A stretch of 64,000 nucleotides of DNA from Pseudomonadota bacterium. Lineage in GTDB: Bacteria > Pseudomonadota > Gammaproteobacteria > Xanthomonadales > Rhodanobacteraceae. The notes below the pieces were generated by a model. The model saw nothing but the letters and a program-made list of their open reading frames with translations, was not told the origin of the DNA and did not search any database. The stretch spans positions 1 through 64,000 of the forward strand of contig JAFEFO010000019.1 in assembly GCA_018240565.1 (NCBI GenBank), read 5' to 3'. Shown here piece by piece: positions 11,320 through 19,662 of the stretch. The position numbers were made by a program, and so were the translations under genes. Within the stretch, counting starts at the first letter, position 1, and every line of letters begins with the position of its first letter.

Positions 11320-12215
11320 CACGCCGCCTCCTTGCGATGCTGCTCGCGCCATTTGGCGCGTTGTGCCACGTAGCTTTCCGCCACGGCGCGCGCGATGGTG
11401 CGCACGCGCAGGATGTAGCGCTGGCGTTCGGTCACGCTGATGGCGCGGCGCGCATCGAGCAGGTTGAAACTGTGCGAAGCCTTGCACACTTGATCGTAGG
11501 CCGGCAGCGGCAGGCCGAGTTCGACCAGTTTTTTCGCCTCGGCTTCGCAAACATCGAACCAGTGCAGCAATTCGGGCACGTTGGCGTGCTCGAAGTTGTA
11601 GGTGCTCTGTTCGACCTCGTTCTGGTGGAAAACATCGCCGTACTTGACGGTGCCGTGTGGTGCAATCGTCCAAACAAGATCGAAGACGTTATCGACATTT
11701 TGCAGGTACATTGCCAGACGTTCGAGGCCGTAGGTAATTTCACCCGTGACCGGCTTGCACTCCAGACCGCCAGCTTGCTGGAAGTAAGTGAATTGAGTCA
11801 CTTCCATGCCATTGAGCCACACTTCCCAGCCCAGACCCCAGGCGCCCAGCGTGGGTGATTCCCAGTTGTCCTCGACCAGGCGCAGGTCGTGCACCAGCGG
11901 GTCGATGCCCAATTCCCTCAACGACCCGAAATACAAATCCAGGATGTTGTCCGGATTGGGCTTCATCACCACTTGATACTGATAATAGTGCTGCAGGCGA
12001 TTCGGGTTCTCGCCGTAGCGGCCGTCGGTCGGCCGGCGCGACGGCTGCACATAGGCGGCAGTCCACGGCTCGGGTCCAAGTGCGCGCAAAAACGTGGCGG
12101 GGTGGAACGTGCCCGCGCCGACTTCGGTGTCGAGCGGCTGGATCAACGCGCAACCCTGCGCCGCCCAGTAGCGGTTGAGGGTCTGGATGACGTCCTGGAA
12201 GGTCGGGCCCGACAT
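11319..12215 (-). CDS. glyQ: glycyl-tRNA synthetase alpha subunit
   Basis: This is the catalytic class II alpha chain of tetrameric glycyl-tRNA synthetase. The 298-aa product starts [20 protein letters not shown] and contains the family sequences [38 protein letters not shown] and [16 protein letters not shown]. It is the first gene of the glyQS operon, overlapping glyS by one base, and is divergent from the GspE-type ATPase gene with 67 bp between start codons. Confidence 0.98.
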   Translation of the reverse strand: MSGPTFQDVIQTLNRYWAAQGCALIQPLDTEVGAGTFHPATFLRALGPEPWTAAYVQPSRRPTDGRYGENPNRLQHYYQYQVVMKPNPDNILDLYFGSLRELGIDPLVHDLRLVEDNWESPTLGAWGLGWEVWLNGMEVTQFTYFQQAGGLECKPVTGEITYGLERLAMYLQNVDNVFDLVWTIAPHGTVKYGDVFHQNEVEQSTYNFEHANVPELLHWFDVCEAEAKKLVELGLPLPAYDQVCKASHSFNLLDARRAISVTERQRYILRVRTIARAVAESYVAQRAKWREQHRKEAA

Positions 12216-12244
12216 GAAATTCGGCTCGTTGCGTAAAGCAGGCT

Positions 12245-12252
12245 AGTATAGT
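12245..12252. promoter_or_regulatory. overlapping -10 boxes of divergent glyQ and ATPase promoters
   Basis: TATACT on the minus strand (12245-12250) and TATAGT on the plus strand (12247-12252) overlap, placing predicted starts about 20-25 bases from each start codon. No strong -35 box is seen on either side, so this is tentative. Confidence 0.4.
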
Positions 12253-12282
12253 GGCGCAGGGCTTGGATTTTTAAGGTTTCGC

Positions 12283-14106
12283 ATGGCCACCGTTCCGCAA
12301 CGCCCCAAGTTCGAGGTTCCCGAAGCGCCGCCGCTGGGCCTGCATCGGCGCCTTGATCTGGATGCCGTGCTCGGTGCGCTCAAGCACGACGGCATGCTCG
12401 GCGAAGCGGACCTGCTCAAGACACGCGCCGATGGGCGCAGCGCACGCGGCAAGCTTGAACTGCATCCGTTGGCGCTGATCGCCAACCAGAAGCTGACCAA
12501 TCCGCTGGACGGCAAACCGCTCAGCCTGGAAGTACTTACGCAGTGGCTGGCGGAGAAGGCGGATCTGCCGTACCTGAAAATCGATCCGATGAAGATCGAT
12601 GCGGCAGCGGTGACCCAGGTCGTCTCACACGACTACGCGCGGCGCTACCGCATCCTGCCGGTCGCGGCAGGCCCCCTGCAGGTCGTCATCGCCACCAGCG
12701 AGCCGTTCGATACGCGCTGGTTGGCGGACCTGGGCCACATCCTGCGCCGCGACATCCAGCGCGTGGTCGTCAGTCCGATCGATCTGAACCGGTATCTTTC
12801 CGAGTTCTACGGCGTGCAGCGTTCGATCCAGAAAGCGCGCGACGCCAAACTCGACGGCGGCCCGGACGGCCGCGCGATCCTGAACTTCGAGCAGTTGCTG
12901 GAACTGGGCAAGGCCGGCGACATCGGCGCCGACGACAGGCATGTGGTGCACATCGTCGACTGGCTGCTGCAATATGCGTTCGACCAGCGCGCATCCGACA
13001 TCCATCTCGAACCGCGCCGCGACACCAGTCCGATCCGCTTTCGCATCGACGGCGTGATGCACAAGGTATTCGAGCTGCCGACGCCGGTGATGGTCGCGGT
13101 GACCTCGCGCGTGAAGATCCTGGGGCGCATGGACCTGGCCGAGAAACGCCGTCCGCAGGATGGCCGCATCAAGGCGCGCTCGGCGGAAGGGCGCGAAGTG
13201 GAAATGCGCCTGTCGACGATGCCGACCGCATTCGGCGAAAAGGTCGTGATGCGCATTTTCGATCCGGACATCGTGGTCAAGGAATTCCGCCAGCTCGGAT
13301 TCTCCGCCGACGAGGAACAGATCTGGCGGCACATGGTCGAGCGCCCGCACGGCATCGTGCTGGTCACCGGTCCCACGGGCTCGGGCAAGACCACGACGCT
13401 GTATTCCACGCTCAAGCACCTGGCCACGCCCGACATCAACCTGTGCACGATCGAAGATCCGATCGAAATGGTGTCGCCGGAGTTCAACCAGATGCAGGTG
13501 CAGCCGGCGATCGACCTGGATTTTGCCGCCGGCGTGCGCACGCTGATGCGCCAGGATCCGGACATCATCATGATCGGCGAAATCCGCGACCTGGAAACCG
13601 CGCAAATGGCGATCCAGGCCTCGCTCACCGGGCATCTGGTGTTGTCCACGCTGCATACCAACGACGCGCCGAGCGCGCTGTCGCGCCTGCTTGATCTGGG
13701 TGCGCCGCACTACCTGATCCAGTCCACGCTCGCCGGTGTGGTCGCGCAGCGCCTCGTGCGTACGCTGTGTCCACACTGCAAGGCGGAATGCGCGCTGGAT
13801 GTGCAAGGCTGGAACGCGCTGGTGCACCGCTGGAAACTGCCGCCGCCGCCGCGTGCGTATGCGCCGGTGGGTTGCCTGGAGTGCCGCAACACCGGCTTCC
13901 ATGGTCGCACCGGCATCTACGAGATGATGCGCGTCTCGCCGCACCTGCGGCAGATGATTCTGCCCACGCTCGATCTCGGTGCACTGTCGCAGACGGCGCT
14001 CGCCGAAGGCATGCGGCCGCTGCGCGTGAGCGCGGCGCAGCAGGTTGCACGCGGCGTCACCACCATCGCCGAAGTCATCGGCGTATTGCCGCCAATCGAA
14101 ACATGA
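12283..14106 (+). CDS. GspE/PulE/PilB-family secretion or pilus assembly ATPase
   Basis: The 607-aa cytoplasmic hexameric ATPase is of the type that powers type II secretion or type IV pilus assembly. An MshEN-like N-terminal region is followed by the ATPase core, with Walker A GPTGSGKTTT (about residues 362-371), an Asp box (CTIEDPIEM), Walker B DIIMIGEIRD (about 427) and the His box region GHLVLSTLHTNDAPSALSR. A tetracysteine zinc site, CPHC (about 496) and CLEC (about 532), is typical of GspE and PilB. No other secretion or pilus gene is nearby, so the choice between GspE and PilB stays open. Its stop overlaps the next start (ATGA). Confidence 0.9.
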   Translation: MATVPQRPKFEVPEAPPLGLHRRLDLDAVLGALKHDGMLGEADLLKTRADGRSARGKLELHPLALIANQKLTNPLDGKPLSLEVLTQWLAEKADLPYLKIDPMKIDAAAVTQVVSHDYARRYRILPVAAGPLQVVIATSEPFDTRWLADLGHILRRDIQRVVVSPIDLNRYLSEFYGVQRSIQKARDAKLDGGPDGRAILNFEQLLELGKAGDIGADDRHVVHIVDWLLQYAFDQRASDIHLEPRRDTSPIRFRIDGVMHKVFELPTPVMVAVTSRVKILGRMDLAEKRRPQDGRIKARSAEGREVEMRLSTMPTAFGEKVVMRIFDPDIVVKEFRQLGFSADEEQIWRHMVERPHGIVLVTGPTGSGKTTTLYSTLKHLATPDINLCTIEDPIEMVSPEFNQMQVQPAIDLDFAAGVRTLMRQDPDIIMIGEIRDLETAQMAIQASLTGHLVLSTLHTNDAPSALSRLLDLGAPHYLIQSTLAGVVAQRLVRTLCPHCKAECALDVQGWNALVHRWKLPPPPRAYAPVGCLECRNTGFHGRTGIYEMMRVSPHLRQMILPTLDLGALSQTALAEGMRPLRVSAAQQVARGVTTIAEVIGVLPPIET

Positions 14107-14816
14107 CGTTGCTGATCGTGCAGACCGGCACGGCCATTCCCGCCGTGCGTCGACAGCTTGGCGATTTCGCGCAGTGGTTCCGGCGCGGGCTGGGTTTGTC
14201 GCCACGCCAGGCGCGCGGCGTGCGCGTGGATCGTGGAGCGTCGTTGCCTGCGCCGGGTTCCGTCGCCGGCGTCATCGTCACCGGCTCCGGCGCCATGGTC
14301 ACCGATCGCCTGGCTTGGAGCGAAGCGACCGCGCGCTGGCTGCGCCGTGCGATCGATGCGGACATACCCGTTCTCGGCGTGTGCTATGGCCACCAGTTGC
14401 TGGCGCATGCCATGGGCGGGCGCGTCGGCTACAATCCGCGCGGCCGCGAAATGGGCACGGTCGAAATCGCGCGCACGCGAGCTGCGCACGAAGATGCCTT
14501 GTTCGGATCGATGCCCGATGCGTTTGCGGCCCAGGCCACACATCTGCAGACCGTGCTCGAGCCACCGCGCGATGCGGTGGTCTTGGCGCGTTCCTCGTTG
14601 GATTCGTGCCAGGCCGTGCGTTTTGCGCCACGCGCCTGGGGTTTGCAGTTCCATCCCGAATTCGGCGCACGCGAAATGGGTGCCTACATCCGCGCCCGCG
14701 ACGGTGCGCTGGCCGATGAGGACTTCAACGTACCGGCGATGCTGCGTGAAGTCCGCGCCACGCCACAGGCGCGCTCGGTGCTGCGGCGTTTCGCGCGACT
14801 GGCGTTGCGCGGGTGA
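14103..14816 (+). CDS. class I glutamine amidotransferase (YfeJ/GuaA-like domain protein)
   Basis: The 237-aa protein has a glutamine-hydrolysing triad: Cys94 in VCYGHQLLAHAMGG, and His184 and Glu186 in FHPEF. It is a stand-alone GATase resembling the amidotransferase half of GMP synthase, but the synthetase domain is absent, so the ammonia acceptor is unknown. The start ATG overlaps the stop of the ATPase gene by four bases, implying co-transcription. The longer open frame upstream (from 13767) only shadows the ATPase gene. A strong terminator follows. Confidence 0.85.
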   Translation: MTLLIVQTGTAIPAVRRQLGDFAQWFRRGLGLSPRQARGVRVDRGASLPAPGSVAGVIVTGSGAMVTDRLAWSEATARWLRRAIDADIPVLGVCYGHQLLAHAMGGRVGYNPRGREMGTVEIARTRAAHEDALFGSMPDAFAAQATHLQTVLEPPRDAVVLARSSLDSCQAVRFAPRAWGLQFHPEFGAREMGAYIRARDGALADEDFNVPAMLREVRATPQARSVLRRFARLALRG

Positions 14817-14830
14817 AGTCCGGAAAACAA

Positions 14831-14852
14831 AAACGGCCCATTCGGGCCGTTT
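14831..14852. terminator. bidirectional terminator
   Basis: A perfect 9-bp stem (14831-14839 with 14844-14852) with loop ATTC is flanked by A-rich sequence on the left and T on the right. It sits between the convergent amidotransferase gene and the small minus-strand gene. Confidence 0.85.
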
Positions 14853-14891
14853 GACTGTTGCATCCGCGCGCGGCGCGCGGACGAGGAATTC

Positions 14892-15065
14892 CTACTTCTT
14901 GCCTTTGCGTGCGCCGGCCTTGGCCGAGGCGAGGTAATTGTTGATCGCTTCGTTGGTGACGTCGTAAAGCGGACGCCCGGCGACGGCGGCAGCAGCCTTG
15001 AGGCTATCGCGGGTTTTCTTCGACACGCGCAGACTGGCGTCGCGAGTATCTTCGTTCTTTGCCAT
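14892..15065 (-). CDS. 57-aa ribbon-helix-helix-like small protein
   Basis: The short frame encodes a basic protein starting MAKNEDTRDASLRVSKKTRD and continuing into AAAVAGRPLYDVTNEAINNYL, then a Lys/Arg-rich tail (ARKGKK). The pattern of a beta-strand (ASLRVSKKT) plus two helices resembles MetJ/Arc-type ribbon-helix-helix DNA-binding domains, as found in antitoxins. No toxin gene is adjacent, because tatC is on one side and a terminator on the other. AGGAG lies 9 bases before the ATG. The assignment rests on pattern only. Confidence 0.65.
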   Translation of the reverse strand: MAKNEDTRDASLRVSKKTRDSLKAAAAVAGRPLYDVTNEAINNYLASAKAGARKGKK

Positions 15066-15218
15066 GTGGGTGGACTCCTGTTTTCGGGGCGTTTGGGTAA
15101 AGTGGAAAATGCGTCAAATGCGGCAAAAGAGTTTATTCCAGAATGCCGGCAAAGACAACGCGGGCAGGCTGCATGCGGCGCTGCGTTGCGGCAAATCCGG
15201 GTTTTGGCGCAATCGTTC

Positions 15219-16010
15219 TCAGGTCGGCGGGACGGAACCGGATTGCGCCTGCGCGCGACGCACGAACAGTCGCACCGCCAGCACGCCGACCTCGTACAAC
15301 AGGCACATCGGAATGGCGAGCATGAGCATCGACAAGGCATCCGGCGGCGTCATGATCGCGGCAACGATGAACACACCCAGCACCACATAGGGCCGTTGTC
15401 GGGCCAATTGTTCGGCGCTCACCCAGCCGAGCAAGGCGAGCAGGAACACCACCACCGGCACCTCGAAGCACACGCCGAAAGCGAGGAACATGGTCAACAC
15501 GAAATCCAGGTACTTGCCGATGTCGGTCATGATCGACACGCCCTCGGGCGTGATGCCGAGCAGGAACACGAACACCTTCGGCAACACCAGGTAATAGGCG
15601 AACGCGCAGCCCAGGTAGAACATGGCGATGCTGGCCACGAGCAGGGGCAAGGCCAGCTTGCGTTCGTGGCGGTACAGGCCGGGCGCGACGAAGCACCACA
15701 ACTGGTACAGCACGACCGGCATCGCCAGTACCAGCGCCGCGACGGCGGCGAGCTTGAGCGGCGTGACGAAGGGCGAGGCGACTTCGATGGCGACCATGTG
15801 CGCGCCCGGCGGCAGGCGTTGCAGCAGGGGTTCGGCGATGAAATGGTAGAGCCGGTCGGCGAACGGCAGCAGCGCGACCAGCACGACCAGCACTGCCGCC
15901 ACGGCCTTGAGCAGGCGTGCGCGCAGCTCGATCAGGTGCGAGATGAAGGATTGCTCGTTGCCGCCGTCCGATCCCTGCGCGGAGGACGTCCCGGATTCAT
16001 TTTGGCTCAT
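15219..16010 (-). CDS. tatC: twin-arginine translocase subunit TatC
   Basis: TatC is the six-helix inner-membrane receptor of the Tat system, which exports folded proteins carrying twin-arginine signals. The product is 263 aa. It starts MSQNESGTSS, then FISHLIELRARLLKAV, the conserved N-terminal amphipathic segment of TatC. Hydrophobic helices follow, along with FGVCFEVPVV near the middle. The start overlaps the tatB end by 14 bases. It is the last gene of tatABC; the longer upstream open frame is a tatB shadow. Confidence 0.96.
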   Translation of the reverse strand: MSQNESGTSSAQGSDGGNEQSFISHLIELRARLLKAVAAVLVVLVALLPFADRLYHFIAEPLLQRLPPGAHMVAIEVASPFVTPLKLAAVAALVLAMPVVLYQLWCFVAPGLYRHERKLALPLLVASIAMFYLGCAFAYYLVLPKVFVFLLGITPEGVSIMTDIGKYLDFVLTMFLAFGVCFEVPVVVFLLALLGWVSAEQLARQRPYVVLGVFIVAAIMTPPDALSMLMLAIPMCLLYEVGVLAVRLFVRRAQAQSGSVPPT

Positions 16011-16302
16011 CGGTGCGCGCCGGTGGATCGGATGGCGGCGCCGGTCCGTGCACGGCGTCGTGCAAGGCCGCGCTGATGTCCGCGCTCGGGTTCGCTTCGT
16101 CGAGGCCGCGCTTGATCGATTGCTTGAGTTCTTCGGCGGCGAGTTCGCGTTCGATCTCGCTGCGCACGTTCTGCCAGCTCGCTCGCGCATGGCGCAGCAG
16201 CGCGCCGGCGGTACGCGCGGCCTTGGGCAGGCGCTCGGGACCGAGCACGAGCAGCGCCACGACCGCGATCAGCGCCAGTTCGCCGGTGCCGATATCGAAC
16301 AT
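15997..16302 (-). CDS. tatB: Sec-independent translocase protein TatB
   Basis: TatB is a 101-aa inner-membrane protein that joins TatC in binding Tat substrates. It begins MFDIGTGELALIAVVALLVL, one membrane helix, with the glutamate and GPERLP motif expected for TatB, then an amphipathic helix. The ATG at 16302 is chosen because it gives the canonical MFDIG start; the open frame upstream is spurious. It lies 7 bases after tatA and overlaps tatC. Confidence 0.95.
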   Translation of the reverse strand: MFDIGTGELALIAVVALLVLGPERLPKAARTAGALLRHARASWQNVRSEIERELAAEELKQSIKRGLDEANPSADISAALHDAVHGPAPPSDPPARTDEPK

Positions 16303-16309
16303 GGCGCGC

Positions 16310-16540
16310 TTACTGCGACTTGGTATCGGTCTTGTCGCCGGCACTCTGGCTGCTTTGCGCCGCCGGCGGGTCCGCCTTCAACTGCTCGGTGGTGGACTTG
16401 TCGTCGTCCTGCATGCCCTTCTTGAAATTCTTGATCGCCGAGGCCAGGTCGCCGCCGATGTTCGGCAGCTTCTTGGTGCCGAAGATCAACACGACCACGA
16501 CGACGATGATGATCCAGTGCCAAATGCTTAAGCCGCCCAT
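16310..16540 (-). CDS. tatA: Sec-independent translocase protein TatA
   Basis: TatA is a 76-aa pore-forming subunit. It has one N-terminal membrane helix ([17 protein letters not shown]), the [14 protein letters not shown] hinge with conserved Phe-Gly, an amphipathic helix (AIKNFKKGM) and a polar tail. GGAG lies 7 bases before the ATG. It is the first gene of the tatABC operon; upstream lies the repeat element at 16606-16750. Confidence 0.96.
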   Translation of the reverse strand: MGGLSIWHWIIIVVVVVLIFGTKKLPNIGGDLASAIKNFKKGMQDDDKSTTEQLKADPPAAQSSQSAGDKTDTKSQ

Positions 16541-16605
16541 GTTGCTGCTCCGAATAAGTCAGAATTACGGAACCTCGACGCGCGTGAAGGCGCATCGTTG
16601 ACTCC

Positions 16606-16750
16606 AAGAGCCTTTGAAGAACCGTCGCGAGCGAAGGCAGATCGTTGGTCGCCGGAGCGCAGGAACCGGAGTGTACACGTCAGTACATGAGGATTCCGAG
16701 CACCGCCGGCCAGCGAGCTGCCGAGCGCAGCAGGTTATTCAATGGCTCTT
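16606..16750. repeat. covarying hairpin element, copy A
   Basis: This intergenic element lies between the SYLF gene stop and tatA. Outer arms 16606-16623 and 16733-16750 pair in 16 of 18 positions and run into the SYLF stop codon. Inside, nested pairings are GCCGG/CCGGC (16651-16655 with 16706-16710), GGAA/TTCC (16662-16665 with 16694-16697) and TGTAC/GTACA (16672-16676 with 16683-16687, 6-base loop). Two related copies lie at 20514-20642 and 23282-23404 in the same orientation. Confidence 0.85.
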
Positions 16751-17436
16751 TAGCGCGCAGTGTACTCTTCTAGCCGGTCGCGGAAATCCACGACCGCGTC
16801 GGGTACATTGCCCAGGCCTCCCTCGAAGATGCGCCGTGGCGTGATGCCTTCGCCGTACACCGCCTGGTTGGCGGTATTGTCGATGGACAACACCGAGCCG
16901 TCGAGTGCGACGCCGGCAAACAGCCCGCGGGCGCGCGAGTAGGAATAGATTTCCGCGCGCAGTTGCGCATCGGTGGCGGCGTTGGCCGAACGGCCGATGG
17001 GCCCGGCCGCGACCGAGGCGTCGGCCCCGAGCGTGAACTTGCCGTGCACGATCGAATCCACGCCGCGCTGGGTGCGGAAAATCAGGATCACGTCGGTCGA
17101 CTGCACGCCGGCCTGGAAGCCGATGCTGCCGCCGCTCATGCCGATGAAGGTGGGATTGCTCCACACGTCGTTCGGCGTTTTCACCGACAGCAAACCCAAA
17201 CCGTGGCGACCGCCGATGATGAGCCCGGCCTTGATCACGTCGGGAATCACGGCCACGGCGTAGGCGTCGCGCAGCAGGTGTCCCGGGATGCGGCTGTCCG
17301 GCGCCTGCATGATCTGCTTGAGCACGCGCACCGCTTCCTTCGCGCGCTGATTCTCCTGTTCCCCGGCAAAGGCGGTTGAACTGACGAAAATGCAAAAGGC
17401 CACGCACGCGGCGAGCCGGAAGATCCAGCGTGACAT
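16750..17436 (-). CDS. SYLF-domain (YSC84-related) exported lipid-binding protein
   Basis: The 228-aa protein has an N-terminal signal peptide (MSRWIFRLAACVAFCIFVSS to AFA). A SYLF/YSC84 domain follows, with landmarks DAYAVAVIPDVIKAGLIIGG, GLLSVKTPNDVWSNPTFIG, GGSIGFQAGVQSTDVILIF and SRARGLFAGVALDG. Bacterial SYLF proteins are periplasmic or envelope-associated with phosphoinositide-like binding; their exact role is unknown. The ATG at 17436 has AAGGA 8 bases upstream; a TTG one codon earlier is unlikely. The gene lies 46 bp after the CTERM-protein gene on the same strand. Confidence 0.88.
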   Translation of the reverse strand: MSRWIFRLAACVAFCIFVSSTAFAGEQENQRAKEAVRVLKQIMQAPDSRIPGHLLRDAYAVAVIPDVIKAGLIIGGRHGLGLLSVKTPNDVWSNPTFIGMSGGSIGFQAGVQSTDVILIFRTQRGVDSIVHGKFTLGADASVAAGPIGRSANAATDAQLRAEIYSYSRARGLFAGVALDGSVLSIDNTANQAVYGEGITPRRIFEGGLGNVPDAVVDFRDRLEEYTAR

Positions 17437-17482
17437 CAATGGTTTCCTTGGTGGGAAGCGCGGCGGCGGGCGTCGCCGGCCG

Positions 17483-18427
17483 TCACGAATTTGGATGGCG
17501 GCGCGCCAGCCAAGTTCCGCCGAACAGCAGCATCAGCGCGATGAGCGCAGCGATTCCGCGCCAGGAAAGCGCAGGCGTCGAAGCGGTCGTCGCTGCCGCT
17601 GCGCATACGGCCGACGGAATCGCCAGGCCCTTGAGGCCGATCTGGTACAGGTTGTTGTACGTCGGCGATTTGCTGTCGATCGGTCGCGGTGGCGTGATGC
17701 TGCCGAGGTTGGTGAGCGCGCCAGAGCTGACCGCCAGCTTCGCCAGGTCGCTCCACGCGGCAACCGTGGTGTTGCCGGGCTGTGGCGGCACATAGTCGAG
17801 GATCGCCCACAATTGCCCGGTGGAATCAAAACCCGGGCTGACCGTCGTGACGTAATCCGGCGATTGGTAGCTTCCAATCAGCGTCGCCGCGGGCTTGGTC
17901 GGGTCGATCGAATACAGATTGTTGTTGCCTTGGCTGCCAGTGCCGAATATCAGAGCGCCACGCGCAGCCAGGCCGGTTATCTTGACGCCGAGATTGCCAA
18001 CCAAGGTGGCGTTCGCCGTTGCCGGATCCACGCTCCAGAACTGGCCGGTGCTTGCCGACATCCACAATTTGCCATCGCAGGTGAAGGCGAGGCCAAGGTC
18101 GAGTTGGCTGACAGCGCCACCCAGCTTCAGTGTGCCCACGGCAGTTGCCAATCCCGTGTTCTTGTCGATGGTGAGCAAGGTCTTCGTGGCACCCGCGTCC
18201 GACACCGCATACAAAACCCCGCCGGGACTGAACGTAAGGCCCTCGATGTTGGCAATCTGCTGGTTGTTGAGCGTGCCGGCGCCGCCGATCTGCACGGCGG
18301 TGTTCGTGGTCAGATCCACGCTATAGAGCACGTTGAACGCCTCGCCGTAACCGACGAGATCGGCGGCGCGTGCCTGACTGGCGAAGACGCCAAGCACGAG
18401 CGCTGCAAGGAGTGCGCGCAGGGGCAT
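17483..18427 (-). CDS. exported beta-propeller-like protein with CTERM-type sorting tail
   Basis: The 314-aa product has a signal peptide (MPLRALLAALVLGVFASQARA). About 230 residues of repeated short strands follow (LYSVDLTTNTAVQIG, LTIDKNTGLATAVG, FWSVDPATANATLVG, LYSIDPTKPAATLIG), each built as x-x-x-D-x-x-T-G/A-x-A-x-x-x-G. They suggest a propeller of the kind seen in DUF4394-like secreted proteins. The end is a Pro-Ala-Leu-Ser start, a membrane helix and an Arg cluster (WLARRHPNS), resembling IPTL/PEP-CTERM sorting signals. The substrate and the sortase-like processing enzyme are unknown. Confidence 0.65.
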   Translation of the reverse strand: MPLRALLAALVLGVFASQARAADLVGYGEAFNVLYSVDLTTNTAVQIGGAGTLNNQQIANIEGLTFSPGGVLYAVSDAGATKTLLTIDKNTGLATAVGTLKLGGAVSQLDLGLAFTCDGKLWMSASTGQFWSVDPATANATLVGNLGVKITGLAARGALIFGTGSQGNNNLYSIDPTKPAATLIGSYQSPDYVTTVSPGFDSTGQLWAILDYVPPQPGNTTVAAWSDLAKLAVSSGALTNLGSITPPRPIDSKSPTYNNLYQIGLKGLAIPSAVCAAAATTASTPALSWRGIAALIALMLLFGGTWLARRHPNS

Positions 18428-18651
18428 GCGATGTTCTCTTGTCGTTTCTTGTAGTAATCGTCAGCCACATCGTCGAGGACGTGGCCACGCGAGTCTAGCA
18501 GCGAAGGCAAGGAAAAACAAAGCCTTGGCGCGTCAAGTGCTAGACTGTCACGGGTGGATCCCGGCGATCGCTACCGCTATGGTTTTTTGCCTGTCGATCG
18601 CACAAGATATTGGGTTTGCAGTGTGCTTTCAGGGGGGCGTGGCGATTCATC

Positions 18652-19662
18652 ATGTCTGATTCGGATCCGGAATCTGAAGCGTCGATAGCGGTATTGCTCG
18701 TGAATCTGGGCACGCCGGAGGCGCCGACGGCGCCGGCCGTGCGGCGTTATCTGGCGCAGTTCCTGAGCGATTCGCGCGTCATCGACTATCCGCGCTGGCT
18801 GTGGTGGCCGCTCCTGCATGGCGTGATCCTGCGCTTGCGACCGCGGCGTTCAGCCCACGCCTACGCGAAAATCTGGACGCCGCAGGGCTCGCCGCTGCTG
18901 GTCAACACGCTCGCCGTCGCGAAAAAACTCGGCGCGGATGCGACGCTGTCCGGAATCCGCATCGCCGCGGCGATGACCTATGGCGATCCGGCGATTGCGC
19001 AAACGCTGCGGGCGCTGTGCAATGACGGCGTGCAACGGATTCTGGTCGTGCCGTTGTTTCCGCAGTATTCGGCCACATCCACGGCGGCGGCGATGGACGC
19101 TGTTTTTTACGCGCTGCGCGGCGAGCGATGCGTGCCAGAGATCCGCAGCATTGCCGACTACCACGCCAATCCGGATTACATCGCGGCGCTGGCGGCCAGC
19201 GTGGAAAAATACTGGTTCACGCATGGCCGCGGCGAGCGCCTGTTGCTGTCCTTCCACGGCATCCCGGAACGTTACGTCAGCGCGGGTGATCCCTACCGCG
19301 ATCAGTGCCTTGCCACGGCCAATCTCTTGCGCGAGCGCCTGGGCGTGTCCGGGTCGGAACTCGCCGTGACTTTCCAGTCGCGCGTCGGCCGTGAACGTTG
19401 GCTCGCGCCTTACACCGACGCGACATTGGCGCAACTCGCGCAGTCCGGCGTGCGCCATGTGCAGGTCGTGTGTCCGGGCTTTGCCGTCGATTGCCTGGAA
19501 ACCCTGGAAGAAATCGCCATCCGTGGCCGCGAGCAATTCCTTGCCGCTGGCGGCGCGCGCCTGGACTACATCCCGGCACTGAACGATTCGGCCGCCCATC
19601 TGCGCCTGCTTGCCAACCTGATCCGCCGCCACACGCAAGGTTGGACCGATGCCGGCGCATGA
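18652..19662 (+). CDS. hemH: ferrochelatase
   Basis: Ferrochelatase inserts Fe(II) into protoporphyrin IX, the last step of heme synthesis, at the membrane-facing cytosol. The product is 336 aa. Recognisable segments are VLLVNLGTPEAPTA at the start, VPLFPQYSATSTAAAMD, LLLSFHGIPERYVSAGDPY with the metal-binding catalytic histidine (about residue 202), and QVVCPGFAVDCLETLEEI near the end. The ATG at 18652 gives the standard start. It overlaps the following hydrolase gene by 14 bases. Confidence 0.96.
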   Translation: MSDSDPESEASIAVLLVNLGTPEAPTAPAVRRYLAQFLSDSRVIDYPRWLWWPLLHGVILRLRPRRSAHAYAKIWTPQGSPLLVNTLAVAKKLGADATLSGIRIAAAMTYGDPAIAQTLRALCNDGVQRILVVPLFPQYSATSTAAAMDAVFYALRGERCVPEIRSIADYHANPDYIAALAASVEKYWFTHGRGERLLLSFHGIPERYVSAGDPYRDQCLATANLLRERLGVSGSELAVTFQSRVGRERWLAPYTDATLAQLAQSGVRHVQVVCPGFAVDCLETLEEIAIRGREQFLAAGGARLDYIPALNDSAAHLRLLANLIRRHTQGWTDAGA

